Notes: generated from the letters alone by a model not told the origin. Numbered from the stretch's first letter, positions 9,314 to 22,720 are shown. The stretch is DNA of 64,000 nt from Oerskovia enterophila (GCF_001692445.1 NZ_MAQA01000001.1:167785-231784), one strand, 5' to 3'. Made by a program: numbers and translations.

Positions 9314-10273
9314 TCAACCGGGCAGCCGCTCGTCGAGCCAGCCGAACACCTCGTCGAGGAACGCGCTGCGCGCCGGCTCGGGGGACAGGACCAGGTCGTG
9401 CGCGCCGCCCTCGATCTCCACGAGCGTCACGTCGTCGCCGAGCCCGGGGGCGCGGTCCTTGATGTGCTGGACGTCCAGGACGCTGTCCGTGGTGATGACC
9501 TCGGGGTGCCAGCCCTTGTTCGGGCCGGACCGTGTCGAGGTCAGGACGAGCACGGGGCACCCGATGCGCAGCCCACGAGCGATCTGCGCGTGCCCGCGAC
9601 GGATCTCGCGCAGCCAGCCGGCGCGGACGGGGAAGCCCTCGTGGGGCTTCCAGCCCAGCTCGTAGTCCCACTCGCCTCCGGTTCCGGCGTGCAGCGCCTG
9701 CCCATAGGCGTCGTCGAGCGACCCGACCTTCAGGCGAGGGGCGAAGCGCCCGACGACGTCGATCACCCGGGTGGAGACCACGCGGTCGAACCAGCTCGAG
9801 TTGAGGTCGAACCACGGGCTGTTGAGGACGAGCGCGGCGATCCTGCCCGGTCGTGCGTTGGCCCACAGGCTCGTGACGAGACCGCCCGTCGAGTGCCCCA
9901 CGACGACGAGCTCGTCGTGGCCCTCGGCACGGATCGTGGCGGCCGCGGCGTCGAGGTCCTGGGCGTAGACGCTCAGGTCGTCGACCATGTTGGGGTCCTT
10001 GCCCGCCTCGGTCCAGTGCGCGAGCGAGCGGCCGTAGCCCCGCAGGTCGATCGCGTAGAACGCGTAGCCGTGGTCCTCGAAAGCGTCCCCGAGGTGGTCC
10101 TGGAAGAAGTAGTCGACGAACCCGTGGACGTACAGCACGGCCCGACGGCGGCGCTCACCTCCCGCGGGAGGCGTCGCTTTGCGGACGAGCGTCGCGGTGT
10201 CGCCGTCGGGGAGGTCGAGCGTGCGGGCGACCCACTCGGGGCCGAGGACGTCCTGGTGCCAGCCGTTCGTCAT
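9314..10273 (-). CDS. Alpha/beta hydrolase (monoglyceride lipase-like)
   Basis: 319-residue serine hydrolase. The oxyanion region is YVHGFVDYFF, the nucleophile elbow is GHSTGG and the catalytic His is in EGGAHDLV near the C-terminus. This is the pattern of the serine aminopeptidase S33/lysophospholipase group; substrate unknown. No signal peptide. The frame is open far upstream, but the ATG at 10273 begins the domain and the upstream part is a different, proline-rich gene in another frame. Confidence 0.87.
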   Translation of the reverse strand: MTNGWHQDVLGPEWVARTLDLPDGDTATLVRKATPPAGGERRRRAVLYVHGFVDYFFQDHLGDAFEDHGYAFYAIDLRGYGRSLAHWTEAGKDPNMVDDLSVYAQDLDAAAATIRAEGHDELVVVGHSTGGLVTSLWANARPGRIAALVLNSPWFDLNSSWFDRVVSTRVIDVVGRFAPRLKVGSLDDAYGQALHAGTGGEWDYELGWKPHEGFPVRAGWLREIRRGHAQIARGLRIGCPVLVLTSTRSGPNKGWHPEVITTDSVLDVQHIKDRAPGLGDDVTLVEIEGGAHDLVLSPEPARSAFLDEVFGWLDERLPG

Positions 10274-10341
10274 GGTGCAGCCCTTCGCCCGCGTACTCGG
10301 GCGGTATCGCGGTGCCGCCATTGTGCCCCTTGCGGGGTGCC

Positions 10342-10455
10342 CTGTCAGGACGAGCGAGGAGGCGTGCCTCGCTCGTCCTGACAGCCCCTTCCGGGGGCTG
10401 CCCTCGGTCGGTACGACCGGGTTCGCGCGGTCGCTCCCGCCTCGCGAGCGGGAGC
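10342..10455. repeat. Cluster of four adjacent inverted repeats
   Basis: Four hairpins in a row fill most of the 215-nt gap between two minus-strand genes. The first has 18-bp perfect arms (10342-10359 with 10367-10384). The second has 7-bp arms (10382-10388 with 10394-10400). The third is CGGTCG-gta-CGACCG (10405-10419). The fourth has 8-bp arms (10433-10440 with 10448-10455). None carries a T-run. Termination or RNA stabilisation for the upstream proline-rich gene is plausible. Confidence 0.65.
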
Positions 10456-10488
10456 TTCCCACCCTGCTCGCCGGACGGGAGCCGCGGA

Positions 10489-11166
10489 TCAGGCGGGTGG
10501 TGCGGGGCTCGCGGGCGGAGCCGGAGGAGCAGCAGGCGCCGCGGGCGGTGCCGGGCGCAGGTCCTCGCGCAGGCGCGTGGTCTCGTCGAGCTCGGAGTCG
10601 TCGGCCTGCTCGGTCCAGGGCTCGGTGACCTCGGCCGTCCAGGTCTGCGCGGGCTGCGGGTGGGCGGGCGGCGGCGCGTACTGTGCCGGCGCCTCCGGCT
10701 GTGCGACCGGTGCGACCGGTGCGGCCGGCGGGACCGCGGAGGCGGGCGCGTCGGGAACCTGCGGGGCCGGCGCGTGCGGCGGCGCGAACTGCTGCCCGGC
10801 GGCCGGCGCAGGCGGTCCGGGCGGGGCCGGCGGGGTCTGCTGCGGTGCGTACTGGTCGACCGGGACGGCCTGGACCCCGGCCCCGACCGTGTGCGGAGAC
10901 TGCGCCGGGTAGTGCGCCGGGACCGGTTCGGCGCCCGGGGCGGAGGCCGCCGGGTCCGGAGCGCCGAAGGGCTGACCGGGCTGCCCCGGGTACGCCGGCT
11001 GCCCGGGGTACGGAGGCTGTGCCGGGTACCCCTCGACGGGGGCGCCGTGCCCGTACGGCTGGGCGACCGGTGCCTTGCGGGGGCGCAGGAGCAGCCAGGT
11101 GACGAGCCCGATGACGACGAGCCCGAGGAGCACGATCACCACGATCGCGACGAGTGCGAGGTTCAC
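10489..11166 (-). CDS. Proline-rich single-pass membrane protein, function unknown
   Basis: 225 residues starting at a GTG. Residues 5-27 are one strongly hydrophobic helix with LLLRPRK after it. The rest is a low-complexity tail rich in Pro, Ala, Gln, Gly and Tyr (YPGQPAYPGQPGQP type), ending in repeated PAPPA. This architecture occurs in many actinobacterial membrane proteins of unknown role. The opposite strand has shadow frames, but the hydrophobic segment and start context support this one. Confidence 0.65.
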   Translation of the reverse strand: MNLALVAIVVIVLLGLVVIGLVTWLLLRPRKAPVAQPYGHGAPVEGYPAQPPYPGQPAYPGQPGQPFGAPDPAASAPGAEPVPAHYPAQSPHTVGAGVQAVPVDQYAPQQTPPAPPGPPAPAAGQQFAPPHAPAPQVPDAPASAVPPAAPVAPVAQPEAPAQYAPPPAHPQPAQTWTAEVTEPWTEQADDSELDETTRLREDLRPAPPAAPAAPPAPPASPAPPA

Positions 11167-11378
11167 AGGGCACCCCCGGCGGGGAGGTCGGAGGAGAGCT
11201 GCTCTCCCGGGTGGGCCGGCGCCGTCGTGCGGTCGCCGCGGTCCGGTGCGAGGGTGGCGGAAGGTTCGAGCCGTCGTGTAGTCACGCCCCCAGCATCCCG
11301 TGGATCGCGGGACGAGAAAAGGGGAACCACCGGCTGGTACGGCAGCCGTCCGACGCAGTTGCCGACATGACGGACAGA

Positions 11379-11399
11379 CTTGAGTGGAATACGCTCAAG
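11379..11399 (+). promoter_or_regulatory. HAIR element (HspR operator) upstream of clpB
   Basis: CTTGAGT-N7-GCTCAAG, one base off the perfect HspR inverted repeat CTTGAGT-N7-ACTCAAG known from Streptomyces and mycobacteria. It lies 53 nt before the clpB start. HspR repression relieved by heat stress is the expected control. No hspR/dnaK locus is in this window. Confidence 0.8.
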
Positions 11400-11451
11400 T
11401 TTGGTCGCGTTGATCCAGGTAGACCCAGACCCCAGAAGTACCGGAGACCCC

Positions 11452-14070
<2,619 letters not shown>

Positions 14071-14141
14071 CGGCCCGGTGAGGTGCGTGCTGTCGGGCGG
14101 GGGGATCCTCCTGCCCGACGGCGTCGCTCGCCTCGTGCGTG

Positions 14142-14173
14142 GAAGGCCCGGTCCCGGGAGGGGCCGGGCCTTC
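14142..14173 (+). terminator. Terminator-like hairpin after clpB
   Basis: GAAGGCCCGG (14142-14151) pairs perfectly with CCGGGCCTTC (14164-14173), flanked by GTGCGTG on both sides. It lies 71 nt past the clpB stop. No T-run. Confidence 0.6.
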
Positions 14174-14254
14174 GTGCGTGCGCAGCCTGGTCTCGCTCTC
14201 ACGGAACGGGCATACTGGACGATCAGCCCACGTTCCCTCGACGGAAGGTCATTC

Positions 14255-15358
14255 GTGCTGCCGGACTCTCCCGTGCCCGACCACCTTCCGCAGACTCGCG
14301 CCGCCCGCCGCCGCGCCCAGGAGATCGCGTCCTCGCCGTCGCGCGCGGCCAGGCGTCGGCGCCGTGCCGAGGCCGTCCGGCACGCGCGCCCCGGCGCCGA
14401 GGTGCGTCGCGCGAGCGCGCTGCCCCAGGTCATGGTGGTCACGCTCGGCCTCGTGGGCGGTCTGCTCGCGGTCCCGGCCGCCCAGGAGCTCGACGGCGAG
14501 GGGCCGGGCCTCGAACCGATCGGAGCGCGCTGGGACGCCGCGCTCGGGCGGGACGCCGACCGCGCCAGCCGGAGCGACGGCCCCCGCGGAGCGGTCCTCG
14601 CCGAGGCGGAGTCCGCTGCGCAGGCCCCTGCGGCGCCGACGGTCGGGCGACCGGGCGGGGGAGCCGGGGCTCCGCCGGAGACGACCCCCGCGCCCGACCC
14701 TGCGCCGACCACCGAGGGCGCGCCCGAGGCGCCGGCCCCGACCGGCCCGCCGCAGCTCGGCGCGACCGGACCCGAGGTCCAGGCGATCCAGGAGCGGCTG
14801 CAGGTGCACGGGGCCACGGTCCTGGCCGACGGCGAGTTCGGTGCGGGGACCGACCGCGCGCTGCGCACGTTCCAGGCGGCGCGCGGCCTCGAGCCCGACG
14901 GCGTGGCCGGTGCGGCGACCCGGGCCGCGCTGCTCGCCGACCCCACCACCTCGACGGGCGGAGCCGGCTCGACCGGGGGAGCGCCGTCGTCGGGCACCGG
15001 GGACATGGCCGCGGTGCTGAGCCTCGTCAACGCTCAGCGCACGGCCGCGAGCTGCCCGGCGCTGCGGGCCGACGACCGGCTCGCCCGCGCCGCGACGCTG
15101 CACGCGCAGGACATGGTCGACCAGGGGTACTTCAGCCACACGAGCCTCGACGGGCGGACGTTCGGCGACCGCGTGACCGCTCAGGGGTACGCGCGACCCG
15201 GCGGTGAGAACATCGCCGCGGGCCAGCAGACCGCCCAGGCCGTGGTCGACGCGTGGATGGCGTCCGAGGGGCACCGTGCGAACATCCTCAACTGCGACTT
15301 CACCGCGATGGGGATCGGGCGCGTGGGCAACACCTGGGTGCAGGTCTTCGGGTACTGA
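14255..15358 (+). CDS. Membrane-anchored PG-binding and CAP (SCP) domain protein
   Basis: 367 residues. A basic, Arg-rich cytoplasmic N-terminus (about 1-50) precedes one membrane segment (VMVVTLGLVGGLLAVPAA). A Pro/Ala-rich linker follows, then a peptidoglycan-binding-1 repeat (about residues 165-230, GPEVQAIQERLQ and FQAARGLEPDGVAG). The C-terminal CAP domain (about 248-367) has the motifs SHTSLDGRTF, GENIA and WMASEGHRANIL. The CAP His residues (in HAQDM, FSHTS and GHRANI) are present. The GTG at 14255 has GGAAGG upstream. It is likely an extracytoplasmic, wall-associated protein of YkwD type; enzymatic activity is unproven for the family. Confidence 0.85.
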   Translation: MLPDSPVPDHLPQTRAARRRAQEIASSPSRAARRRRRAEAVRHARPGAEVRRASALPQVMVVTLGLVGGLLAVPAAQELDGEGPGLEPIGARWDAALGRDADRASRSDGPRGAVLAEAESAAQAPAAPTVGRPGGGAGAPPETTPAPDPAPTTEGAPEAPAPTGPPQLGATGPEVQAIQERLQVHGATVLADGEFGAGTDRALRTFQAARGLEPDGVAGAATRAALLADPTTSTGGAGSTGGAPSSGTGDMAAVLSLVNAQRTAASCPALRADDRLARAATLHAQDMVDQGYFSHTSLDGRTFGDRVTAQGYARPGGENIAAGQQTAQAVVDAWMASEGHRANILNCDFTAMGIGRVGNTWVQVFGY

Positions 15359-15425
15359 GGACGCCCGGAAGGTCCGAGGTGTCCGCTTGCCGGGCGTGCC
15401 GGCGCGCGCCGCGACATACTCAGGT

Positions 15426-16409
15426 GTGAACCCGTCCCACGAAGCAACGCCCGAGCCCGCCGCCCAGCAACGTCTCGACCACGCACCGCTCCGTTCCGCG
15501 GTCATCGTCAACCCGAACCGGGTCGAGGGGCTCGACGAGCTCCGCCGGACCATCGAGGCCCAGCTCGCCGACGCGGGCTGGCCCGCCCCCGCCTGGCTCG
15601 AGACGACCGCCGAGGACCCCGGCACCGGCCAGGCCCGGCAGGCCGTCGAGGACGGCGCCGAGGTCGTGTTCGTGAGCGGCGGCGACGGCACCGTGCGCGC
15701 CTGCATCGAAGGGCTCGTCGGGACCGAGGCGGCGCTCGCGGTCCTGCCCGGCGGCACGGGCAACCTCCTCGCGACCAACCTCGGTATCCCGCCCAGCCCG
15801 GAGGACGGTATCCGCCTCGCGCTCGACCGCGGGCGCCGCGCCGTCGACATCGGCGAGGTCGACGGGCAGGCGTTCGCCGTCATGGCGGGCATGGGGCTCG
15901 ACGCCGCGATGATGGAGGACGCGCCGACGGCGCTCAAGGCCAAGGCTGGTGCGCTCGCGTACGTCGTCTCCGCGTTCAAGCACCTCGCCGACGACGAGAT
16001 GAAGGTCGAGGTGCGCGTCGACGACCGGCCGGTGCTGCGCCGTCGTGCACGCAGCGTGCTCGTCGGGAACGTCGGCAAGCTCCAGGCGGGCGTCAACCTG
16101 CTGCCCGACGCGGTGCCCGACAACGGGCAGATGGACGTCGCGATCCTCGCGCCCCGCAACCTGGGCCACTGGGTCCAGCTCCTCGTCGGAGTGCTGCGAG
16201 GGCGCAAGCGCGTCCCCAACATGGAGGTGCTGCGCGGGTCACGGATCTCCGTGATCTCCGACCGGCCGCAGCCACGCCAGCTCGACGGCGACGTGATCGA
16301 GCCGTCGAAGAAGCTCGAGGTCAGCGTCCGTGCCGGGGCGCTGTGGGTGTGCGTCTACCAGCCCGACACCTCCGACGACATCGCGGAGGGCGCGCCGGCG
16401 GACGGGTGA
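15426..16409 (+). CDS. Diacylglycerol kinase-family lipid kinase
   Basis: 327-residue DAGK catalytic-domain protein of the YegS/DgkB type. The N-terminal ATP-binding half has VIVNP and the diagnostic FVSGGDGTV, followed by VLPGGTGNLLATNL. The C-terminal beta-rich domain has GMGLDAAMM and LDGDVIEP. It probably phosphorylates diacylglycerol or a related membrane lipid. The GTG start is chosen because similarity starts soon after (APLRSAVIVNPN). The next element is a strong 23-bp hairpin. Confidence 0.88.
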   Translation: MNPSHEATPEPAAQQRLDHAPLRSAVIVNPNRVEGLDELRRTIEAQLADAGWPAPAWLETTAEDPGTGQARQAVEDGAEVVFVSGGDGTVRACIEGLVGTEAALAVLPGGTGNLLATNLGIPPSPEDGIRLALDRGRRAVDIGEVDGQAFAVMAGMGLDAAMMEDAPTALKAKAGALAYVVSAFKHLADDEMKVEVRVDDRPVLRRRARSVLVGNVGKLQAGVNLLPDAVPDNGQMDVAILAPRNLGHWVQLLVGVLRGRKRVPNMEVLRGSRISVISDRPQPRQLDGDVIEPSKKLEVSVRAGALWVCVYQPDTSDDIAEGAPADG

Positions 16410-16422
16410 TCCGTGGCCGGTC

Positions 16423-16481
16423 GTGAGTGCGGAGCTCTTGCGCGACACGCCCGGCGTTTCGCGCAAGAGCTCCGCACTCAC
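16423..16481. terminator. 23-bp perfect inverted repeat after the lipid kinase
   Basis: Arms 16423-16445 and 16459-16481 are fully complementary, with a 13-nt loop. It starts 13 nt after the lipid kinase stop and lies between that gene and the thiC riboswitch. No T-run. It probably insulates the two units. Confidence 0.7.
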
Positions 16482-16539
16482 GGGCAAGCGCCGAACGCGG
16501 GACGGTCGCGCCGACGCCCGGCGCCGTGCGCTACGGTGA

Positions 16540-18490
<1,951 letters not shown>

Positions 18491-18505
18491 CGGCCAGGGA
18501 GCGGC

Positions 18506-19165
18506 TCAGCGCGACGGTGCCGCGATCCCGTGCTCGTACGCCCACACCACGAGCTGGACGCGGTCGCGCATGCCCGTCTTGGTCATGATGCGGCTCAGGT
18601 GCGACTTCACGGTGCTCGCCTCGAGGTAGAGCGTCGCCGCGATCTCGGCGTTCGACTGCCCCCGGCACAGCAGCGCCAGGATGTCGTGCTCGCGCGAGGT
18701 GAGCAGGCCCGAGGCGACCTCGTCGGGCGCGGCGGGAGACCGCCGTCGGGCGAACTCGTCGATCACGCGCCGCGTGAGCGTCTGGTCGACGAGACCCTCG
18801 CCCGACGCCACGCGCCGCACCGCGTCGACCAGCACGTCGGGCTCGGCGTCCTTGAGCAGGAACCCGCTCGCCCCGGCCTCCAGGGCGCCGAACACGTAGT
18901 CGTCCAGGTCGAACGTGCTCACCACGAGCACCGGGACCGGGTCGACGACGCCCGGTCCCGCGAGCGCGCGCGTCGCCGTGATGCCGTCCCCGCCGGGCAT
19001 GCGGACGTCCATGCACACGACGTCGGGGCGCTCGCGGCGCGCGACGCGCACGGCGTCCGTGCCGTTCGCCGCCTCGCCCACGACCTCGAAGCCCTCGCTC
19101 TCGAGGATCACGGTGAAGCCTGCGCGGACGACGGCCTGGTCGTCGACCAGCACCACTCGGGTCAT
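18506..19165 (-). CDS. NarL/FixJ-family response regulator
   Basis: 219 residues. In the receiver domain (1-120) the acidic pair is at 8-9, the phosphoacceptor is Asp53 (VCMDVRMPG), and the Lys is in FLLKDAEPD. The LuxR-type HTH is at about 150-212 ([22 protein letters not shown]). It overlaps the upstream kinase gene by 4 nt (ATGA), so the pair is coupled. With the ABC genes upstream it forms a sensor-exporter operon, often responsive to cell-envelope stress or peptides. Confidence 0.94.
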   Translation of the reverse strand: MTRVVLVDDQAVVRAGFTVILESEGFEVVGEAANGTDAVRVARRERPDVVCMDVRMPGGDGITATRALAGPGVVDPVPVLVVSTFDLDDYVFGALEAGASGFLLKDAEPDVLVDAVRRVASGEGLVDQTLTRRVIDEFARRRSPAAPDEVASGLLTSREHDILALLCRGQSNAEIAATLYLEASTVKSHLSRIMTKTGMRDRVQLVVWAYEHGIAAPSR

Positions 19166-20652
19166 GGGGCCTCCTGCCCGACGGCGGAGCCCGGCTCGTC
19201 CGAGGACGTCGCCGAGCGCTCGGGGATGGTGGGGGTGGGAGCGGCGGCTTCGGCCGCTGCGGGCCGGGGGACCGAGAGCCGGACCCGCCAGCCGTCGCCC
19301 GGGACCGAGCCCGCGCTGAGCTTCCCGCCGACGAGGGTCGCGCGCTCGGTCATGCCGATGAGGCCGTGCCCGGGCGCGGCCTGGGCGACGGCCGTCGCGC
19401 TGGTCGACCTGTCGGACACCGCAGCGGCCGCCGGGGCACCGTGCCCGTCGCGCGCATCGAGGTCACGGCCCGCGCTCCGACCGGTCCGGCCGCCCGAGAT
19501 CGCCGCGACCGGCAACCTGTTGGTCACCGTGAGGACGAGCGCGGCCTGCTGGTAGTCGGTCACGACCTCGATCGCGCGCCCCGGGGCGTGGCGGCGCGCG
19601 TTGCTCAGCGCCTCCTGGAGCACGCGGTACACCGTGAGCTGGACGGCGGGGGAGAGCCCGAACGGCGAGCCTCGACGGACGTCACGCACCTCGGCCCCTG
19701 CGCTGCGTGCGAGGTCGAGCAGCTCGCCCGCGTCGTCGAGCGTGGGCTGCGGTGCGGCCGGGGCCTCCTCGCCCGGTTCGCCGGGACCGGCCTGCGACGA
19801 GCTGCGCAGGATGCCGACGACCAGGCGCAGGTTGTCGAGCGTCTCGCGCCCCTGGGTGCGGATCCAGCGCATCGACTCCTTGGCGCGCTCGGGGTCGCGG
19901 TCGACCAGGCGCTCGGCCGCGGCCGCCTGGACGACGATCCCCGACAGGTGGTGCGCGGCGACGTCGTGCAGCTCGCGGGCCATGCGGCCGCGCTCCTCCA
20001 GGACGGCCTGCGCCGCGAGCATGTCGCGCTCGCGCTCGGCCTGGGCCACGCGCCCCTGGAGCTGGGCGAACAGCTCGCGGCGCGTGCCGACGTACGCACC
20101 CACGAGCGCCGAGGCCACGTAGGTCAGGAGCGCTGACGCGAGGCCGCCCCAGACCTGGACCGCGACCGGCGCGGGACCCGTCGAGGTGATCGGCACGGGC
20201 CCGCCGAGCACGAAGCTCAGCAGGACCTGCACGCCCGCTGCGGCCGCGGCCGCCCACAGGGCCGTGCGGCGCGGTGCGTACGCACCGACCGAGTAGGCCG
20301 CGACGAGCGTCGCGGGCGCCTGGAACGAGACGAAGGCGGGAAGCACGGGCACGAGAGCGACCTGGCCCACCACGGTCAGCGCGAGCGCGAGCAGAGGGGC
20401 CCGACGGCGCAGCGTGAGCGCCATGGCCTGCGCGACGACGAGCACGATCGCTGCGACCCGCCCGCCGGTCGAGAACCGCAGGGAGTCTGGCCCGCCCTCG
20501 ACCACGATGCCGAGGTCGGTCAGGGCGACCCGCTCGACGGCCAGCAGGAAGCCGACCGTGAGGACCGCGACGACCACGCCCAGCAGGGCGTCGCGACCCG
20601 TCGAGGTACGGATGCCGACCGCGGCGAGACGGCGGTGCAGTGTGTCGAGCAC
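19162..20652 (-). CDS. Sensor histidine kinase (NarL partner type)
   Basis: 496 residues. Five to six membrane helices (about 20-190) lack a recognisable extracellular sensor domain. A HisKA_3 dimerisation domain with phospho-acceptor His229 in [13 protein letters not shown] follows, then a split HATPase with N-box [14 protein letters not shown] and the G-box [17 protein letters not shown] low-complexity Ala/Gly insertion of about 50 residues lies between the N and G boxes. The frame runs further upstream through a GC-rich octamer repeat, but the GTG at 20652, with GAGAGG upstream, matches the family start. Confidence 0.9.
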   Translation of the reverse strand: MLDTLHRRLAAVGIRTSTGRDALLGVVVAVLTVGFLLAVERVALTDLGIVVEGGPDSLRFSTGGRVAAIVLVVAQAMALTLRRRAPLLALALTVVGQVALVPVLPAFVSFQAPATLVAAYSVGAYAPRRTALWAAAAAAGVQVLLSFVLGGPVPITSTGPAPVAVQVWGGLASALLTYVASALVGAYVGTRRELFAQLQGRVAQAERERDMLAAQAVLEERGRMARELHDVAAHHLSGIVVQAAAAERLVDRDPERAKESMRWIRTQGRETLDNLRLVVGILRSSSQAGPGEPGEEAPAAPQPTLDDAGELLDLARSAGAEVRDVRRGSPFGLSPAVQLTVYRVLQEALSNARRHAPGRAIEVVTDYQQAALVLTVTNRLPVAAISGGRTGRSAGRDLDARDGHGAPAAAAVSDRSTSATAVAQAAPGHGLIGMTERATLVGGKLSAGSVPGDGWRVRLSVPRPAAAEAAAPTPTIPERSATSSDEPGSAVGQEAP

Positions 20653-20666
20653 GGGGGGCCTCTCGG

Positions 20667-20730
20667 GTCGGGCGGTCGGGCGGTCGGGCGGTCGGGCGGT
20701 CCGGCGGTCGGGCGGTCGGGCGGTCGGTGG
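20667..20730. repeat. Octanucleotide tandem repeat, about 8 units
   Basis: Eight units of GTCGGGCG, two of them variant (GTCCGGCG and GTCGGTGG). They start 15 nt upstream of the chosen start of the histidine kinase. The 231-nt gap between the ABC permease and the kinase otherwise contains only GC-rich sequence without a recognisable promoter. Because 8 is not a multiple of 3, changes in copy number would alter spacing or the frame of any upstream start. Confidence 0.85.
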
Positions 20731-20883
20731 TCGGGCAGAGCGGCGTGCGGGGTCACCGGTGCCGGGAGGCCCGGGCTCAGGTGCCCCGCACCCAGGCGAC
20801 CCGCCCACCCGGGGGAGCGGCGCCGTCGGGCACCACGGTACGTGGCCGTGGCGCCCGACGAGCCGCCCCTCGAGGGCAAGACG

Positions 20884-21777
20884 TCAGACGAGGTCGCGGC
20901 GACGGAAGGTCACCGCGCCCGACCCGAGCGCGACCGCGACCCACGCGGCCAGGCCCAGCACCGCGGCCCCGACGCCCAGGGGGGCGAGGCCGCCCAGGAC
21001 CGACGTCGCGCTCTGGCCGGTCGACGCGAGCGACCCCAGCCCGAGCGGCAGCCATGCCGCGGCGTTCGACGTGCCCCCCGAGAGCAGCAGGACCGCGGCC
21101 TGGACCAACGGCTCGACCACCACGAGCCCCACGACGACGAGGATCGCCGCGACCTGCCCGCGGATCAGCGTCCCGATGCCCAGCCCGAGCCACGCGAACA
21201 GCACGAGGACCACGAGCCCACGCCCCCACACGCCCAGGACGTCGCCCGCGCCGACCATGAGCTGAGCGCCCGGTGTCGACGCGACGGCCACGAACAGGCC
21301 CAGGGCCGTGAGCACCGCGAGCGCGGCGCCGGTCACGAGCGCGACGACCGCGGTCGCGCCCGCCTTGCCCCCGAGGATGCGCAGCCGCGACGGGACCACG
21401 AGGGCCGTAGGGACGATGCCGCCCGTGCGGAAGTCGGTCGTGACCGCGAGGACGCCCAGCAGCAGCATGCAGATGACCGACACGCCTGCCGAGCCCGAGC
21501 CCGCGGGGCCGTTGCCCAGCAGGTCCAGCATCGCGCGCTGCACGGGTGCCGCGCCCAGGTCGGTCAGTCCGGTGAGGTCGGGGGCCAGGTCCGCGGTCAG
21601 CTCGGGCGAGGCCTGGAGGCCCACGGTGGCACCGCCACCCAGGCCCTCGAGGCCCGACAGGACGCGCGGCAGGGCGATCGTCAGGGCCTGGACGAGGACC
21701 ATGCCCGCGAGGGCGACGATCCCCAGGATCCAGGGCGTGCGGGTCGTGCGTAGCTTGAGCAGCTCGGCGCGGAACAT
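20884..21777 (-). CDS. ABC transporter permease
   Basis: 297-residue hydrophobic protein with about six membrane helices (for example LGIVALAGMVLVQALTI, ALVTGAALAVLTALGLFVAV, AILVVVGLVVVEPLVQAAV). The N-terminus MFRAELLKLRTTRTPW is characteristic of ABC-2 permeases of the NatB/YhaP or lantibiotic-immunity type. It overlaps the ATPase gene by one base (TGATG), showing coupling. Substrate unknown. Confidence 0.87.
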   Translation of the reverse strand: MFRAELLKLRTTRTPWILGIVALAGMVLVQALTIALPRVLSGLEGLGGGATVGLQASPELTADLAPDLTGLTDLGAAPVQRAMLDLLGNGPAGSGSAGVSVICMLLLGVLAVTTDFRTGGIVPTALVVPSRLRILGGKAGATAVVALVTGAALAVLTALGLFVAVASTPGAQLMVGAGDVLGVWGRGLVVLVLFAWLGLGIGTLIRGQVAAILVVVGLVVVEPLVQAAVLLLSGGTSNAAAWLPLGLGSLASTGQSATSVLGGLAPLGVGAAVLGLAAWVAVALGSGAVTFRRRDLV

Positions 21778-22490
21778 CAGCGCACTCCTTCTGTCTCGGC
21801 GGTCAGGTTCAGGTAAAAGTCCTCCAGGGACTCGCCCCGGACGAGGTCGGTGAGCGGGCCGTCCGCGATGACCTGGCCCTGGCCGATCACGACCAGGTCG
21901 TCGGCCACCTGCGTGACCTCGGCCAGGACGTGGCTCGCGAGCAGCACCGCCCCGCCGCCGTCAGCGAACGAGCGCAGCACCTCGCGCATCCACCGCATGC
22001 CCGCGGGGTCCAGGCCGTTGGCGGGCTCGTCGAGCACCAGCACCTGCGGGTCGCCCAGGAGCGCCGCAGCCAACCCGATGCGCTGGCGCATGCCGAGCGA
22101 GTAGGTCCTGACGCGCCGGTCGGCGGCACGGTCCATCCCGACGAGCGCGAGCACCTCGTCGACCCGTCGGCCCCCGATCCCGGCCGCGGTCGCGAGGACC
22201 CGCAGGTGGTCGCGTCCGCTGCGACCCGGGTGCAGGCCGCCCGCGTCGAGCAGCGCGCCGACGACCTGGCCGGGCTTCTCCAGCGCCGCGTACGGGCTGC
22301 CCTGGATCGTCGCGGTCCCGGCGCTCGCGGACGCGAGCCCCAGCAGGACGTTGAGCGTGGTCGTCTTGCCCGCGCCGTTGGGGCCGAGCAGCCCGACGAC
22401 CCTCCCGGGCTCGACGGCGAAGCTCACGTCGCGGACGGCGTCGAACGTCCCGTAGGACTTGCGCAGGCCCACGATCTCGATGGCTGGCAT
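21777..22490 (-). CDS. ABC transporter ATP-binding protein
   Basis: 237-residue ATPase. Walker A is GPNGAGKTT, the signature is YSLGMRQRIGL, Walker B is VLVLDEPANGLDP, and the switch His is in LASHVLAEV. It belongs to the DRA/antibiotic and lantibiotic export group (MDR-type 2). The ATG at 22490 is preceded by a strong GGAGGAGAAGG, which decides the start although the frame is open further up. It is the first gene of the four-gene operon with permease, kinase and regulator. Confidence 0.93.
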   Translation of the reverse strand: MPAIEIVGLRKSYGTFDAVRDVSFAVEPGRVVGLLGPNGAGKTTTLNVLLGLASASAGTATIQGSPYAALEKPGQVVGALLDAGGLHPGRSGRDHLRVLATAAGIGGRRVDEVLALVGMDRAADRRVRTYSLGMRQRIGLAAALLGDPQVLVLDEPANGLDPAGMRWMREVLRSFADGGGAVLLASHVLAEVTQVADDLVVIGQGQVIADGPLTDLVRGESLEDFYLNLTAETEGVR

Positions 22491-22646
22491 CGGGGATCCC
22501 TTCTCCTCCGGCCGCGCAGCCGGGGTGCCGCGCGCCGTGCCTCCAGCCTGGCTTCCGGGTTGTGGCGGGCGCTTCTGGCGGAGGGGGGAAGGTGGGTTGC
22601 GACTTCCGGCGGAGGTGGCGTCGGCTAGGGGCCACCCGCTCGCGTG

Positions 22647-22720
22647 GCGCCGAGGTAGAACGTGCTGCGCGAGGTAGAGCGCGCCACGTCCTATCTCGGC
22701 GCAGGACGTCCTACCTCGCG
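22647..22720. repeat. Interleaved inverted repeats in a divergent promoter region
   Basis: Two stems cross each other. The block 22647-22663 (GCGCCGAGGTAGAACGT) pairs imperfectly with 22686-22702. The block 22667-22677 (GCGCGAGGTAG) pairs perfectly with 22710-22720. The order left1-left2-right1-right2 would form a pseudoknot rather than a simple hairpin. It lies between the divergent ABC operon and TetR gene, and reuses the GAGGTAG word seen in the thiC repeat. The rest of 22491-22853 holds no gene I can support. Confidence 0.6.

Noticed and set aside
9314..11173. A single 619-residue minus-strand gene including the hydrolase
   Set aside because: The upstream part is the off-frame shadow of the proline-rich membrane gene. 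The hydrolase begins at the ATG at 10273.
16423..16481. Insertion-sequence remnant
   Set aside because: No transposase, target-site duplication or second copy. It behaves as an intergenic hairpin.
20667..20730. CRISPR array
   Set aside because: Units are 8 bp and contiguous with no spacers. No cas genes in the window.
20653..20808. N-terminal extension of the histidine kinase through the octamer repeat
   Set aside because: The residues are repeated Arg/Pro/Thr with no family match. The GTG at 20652 has a ribosome binding site and fits the family.
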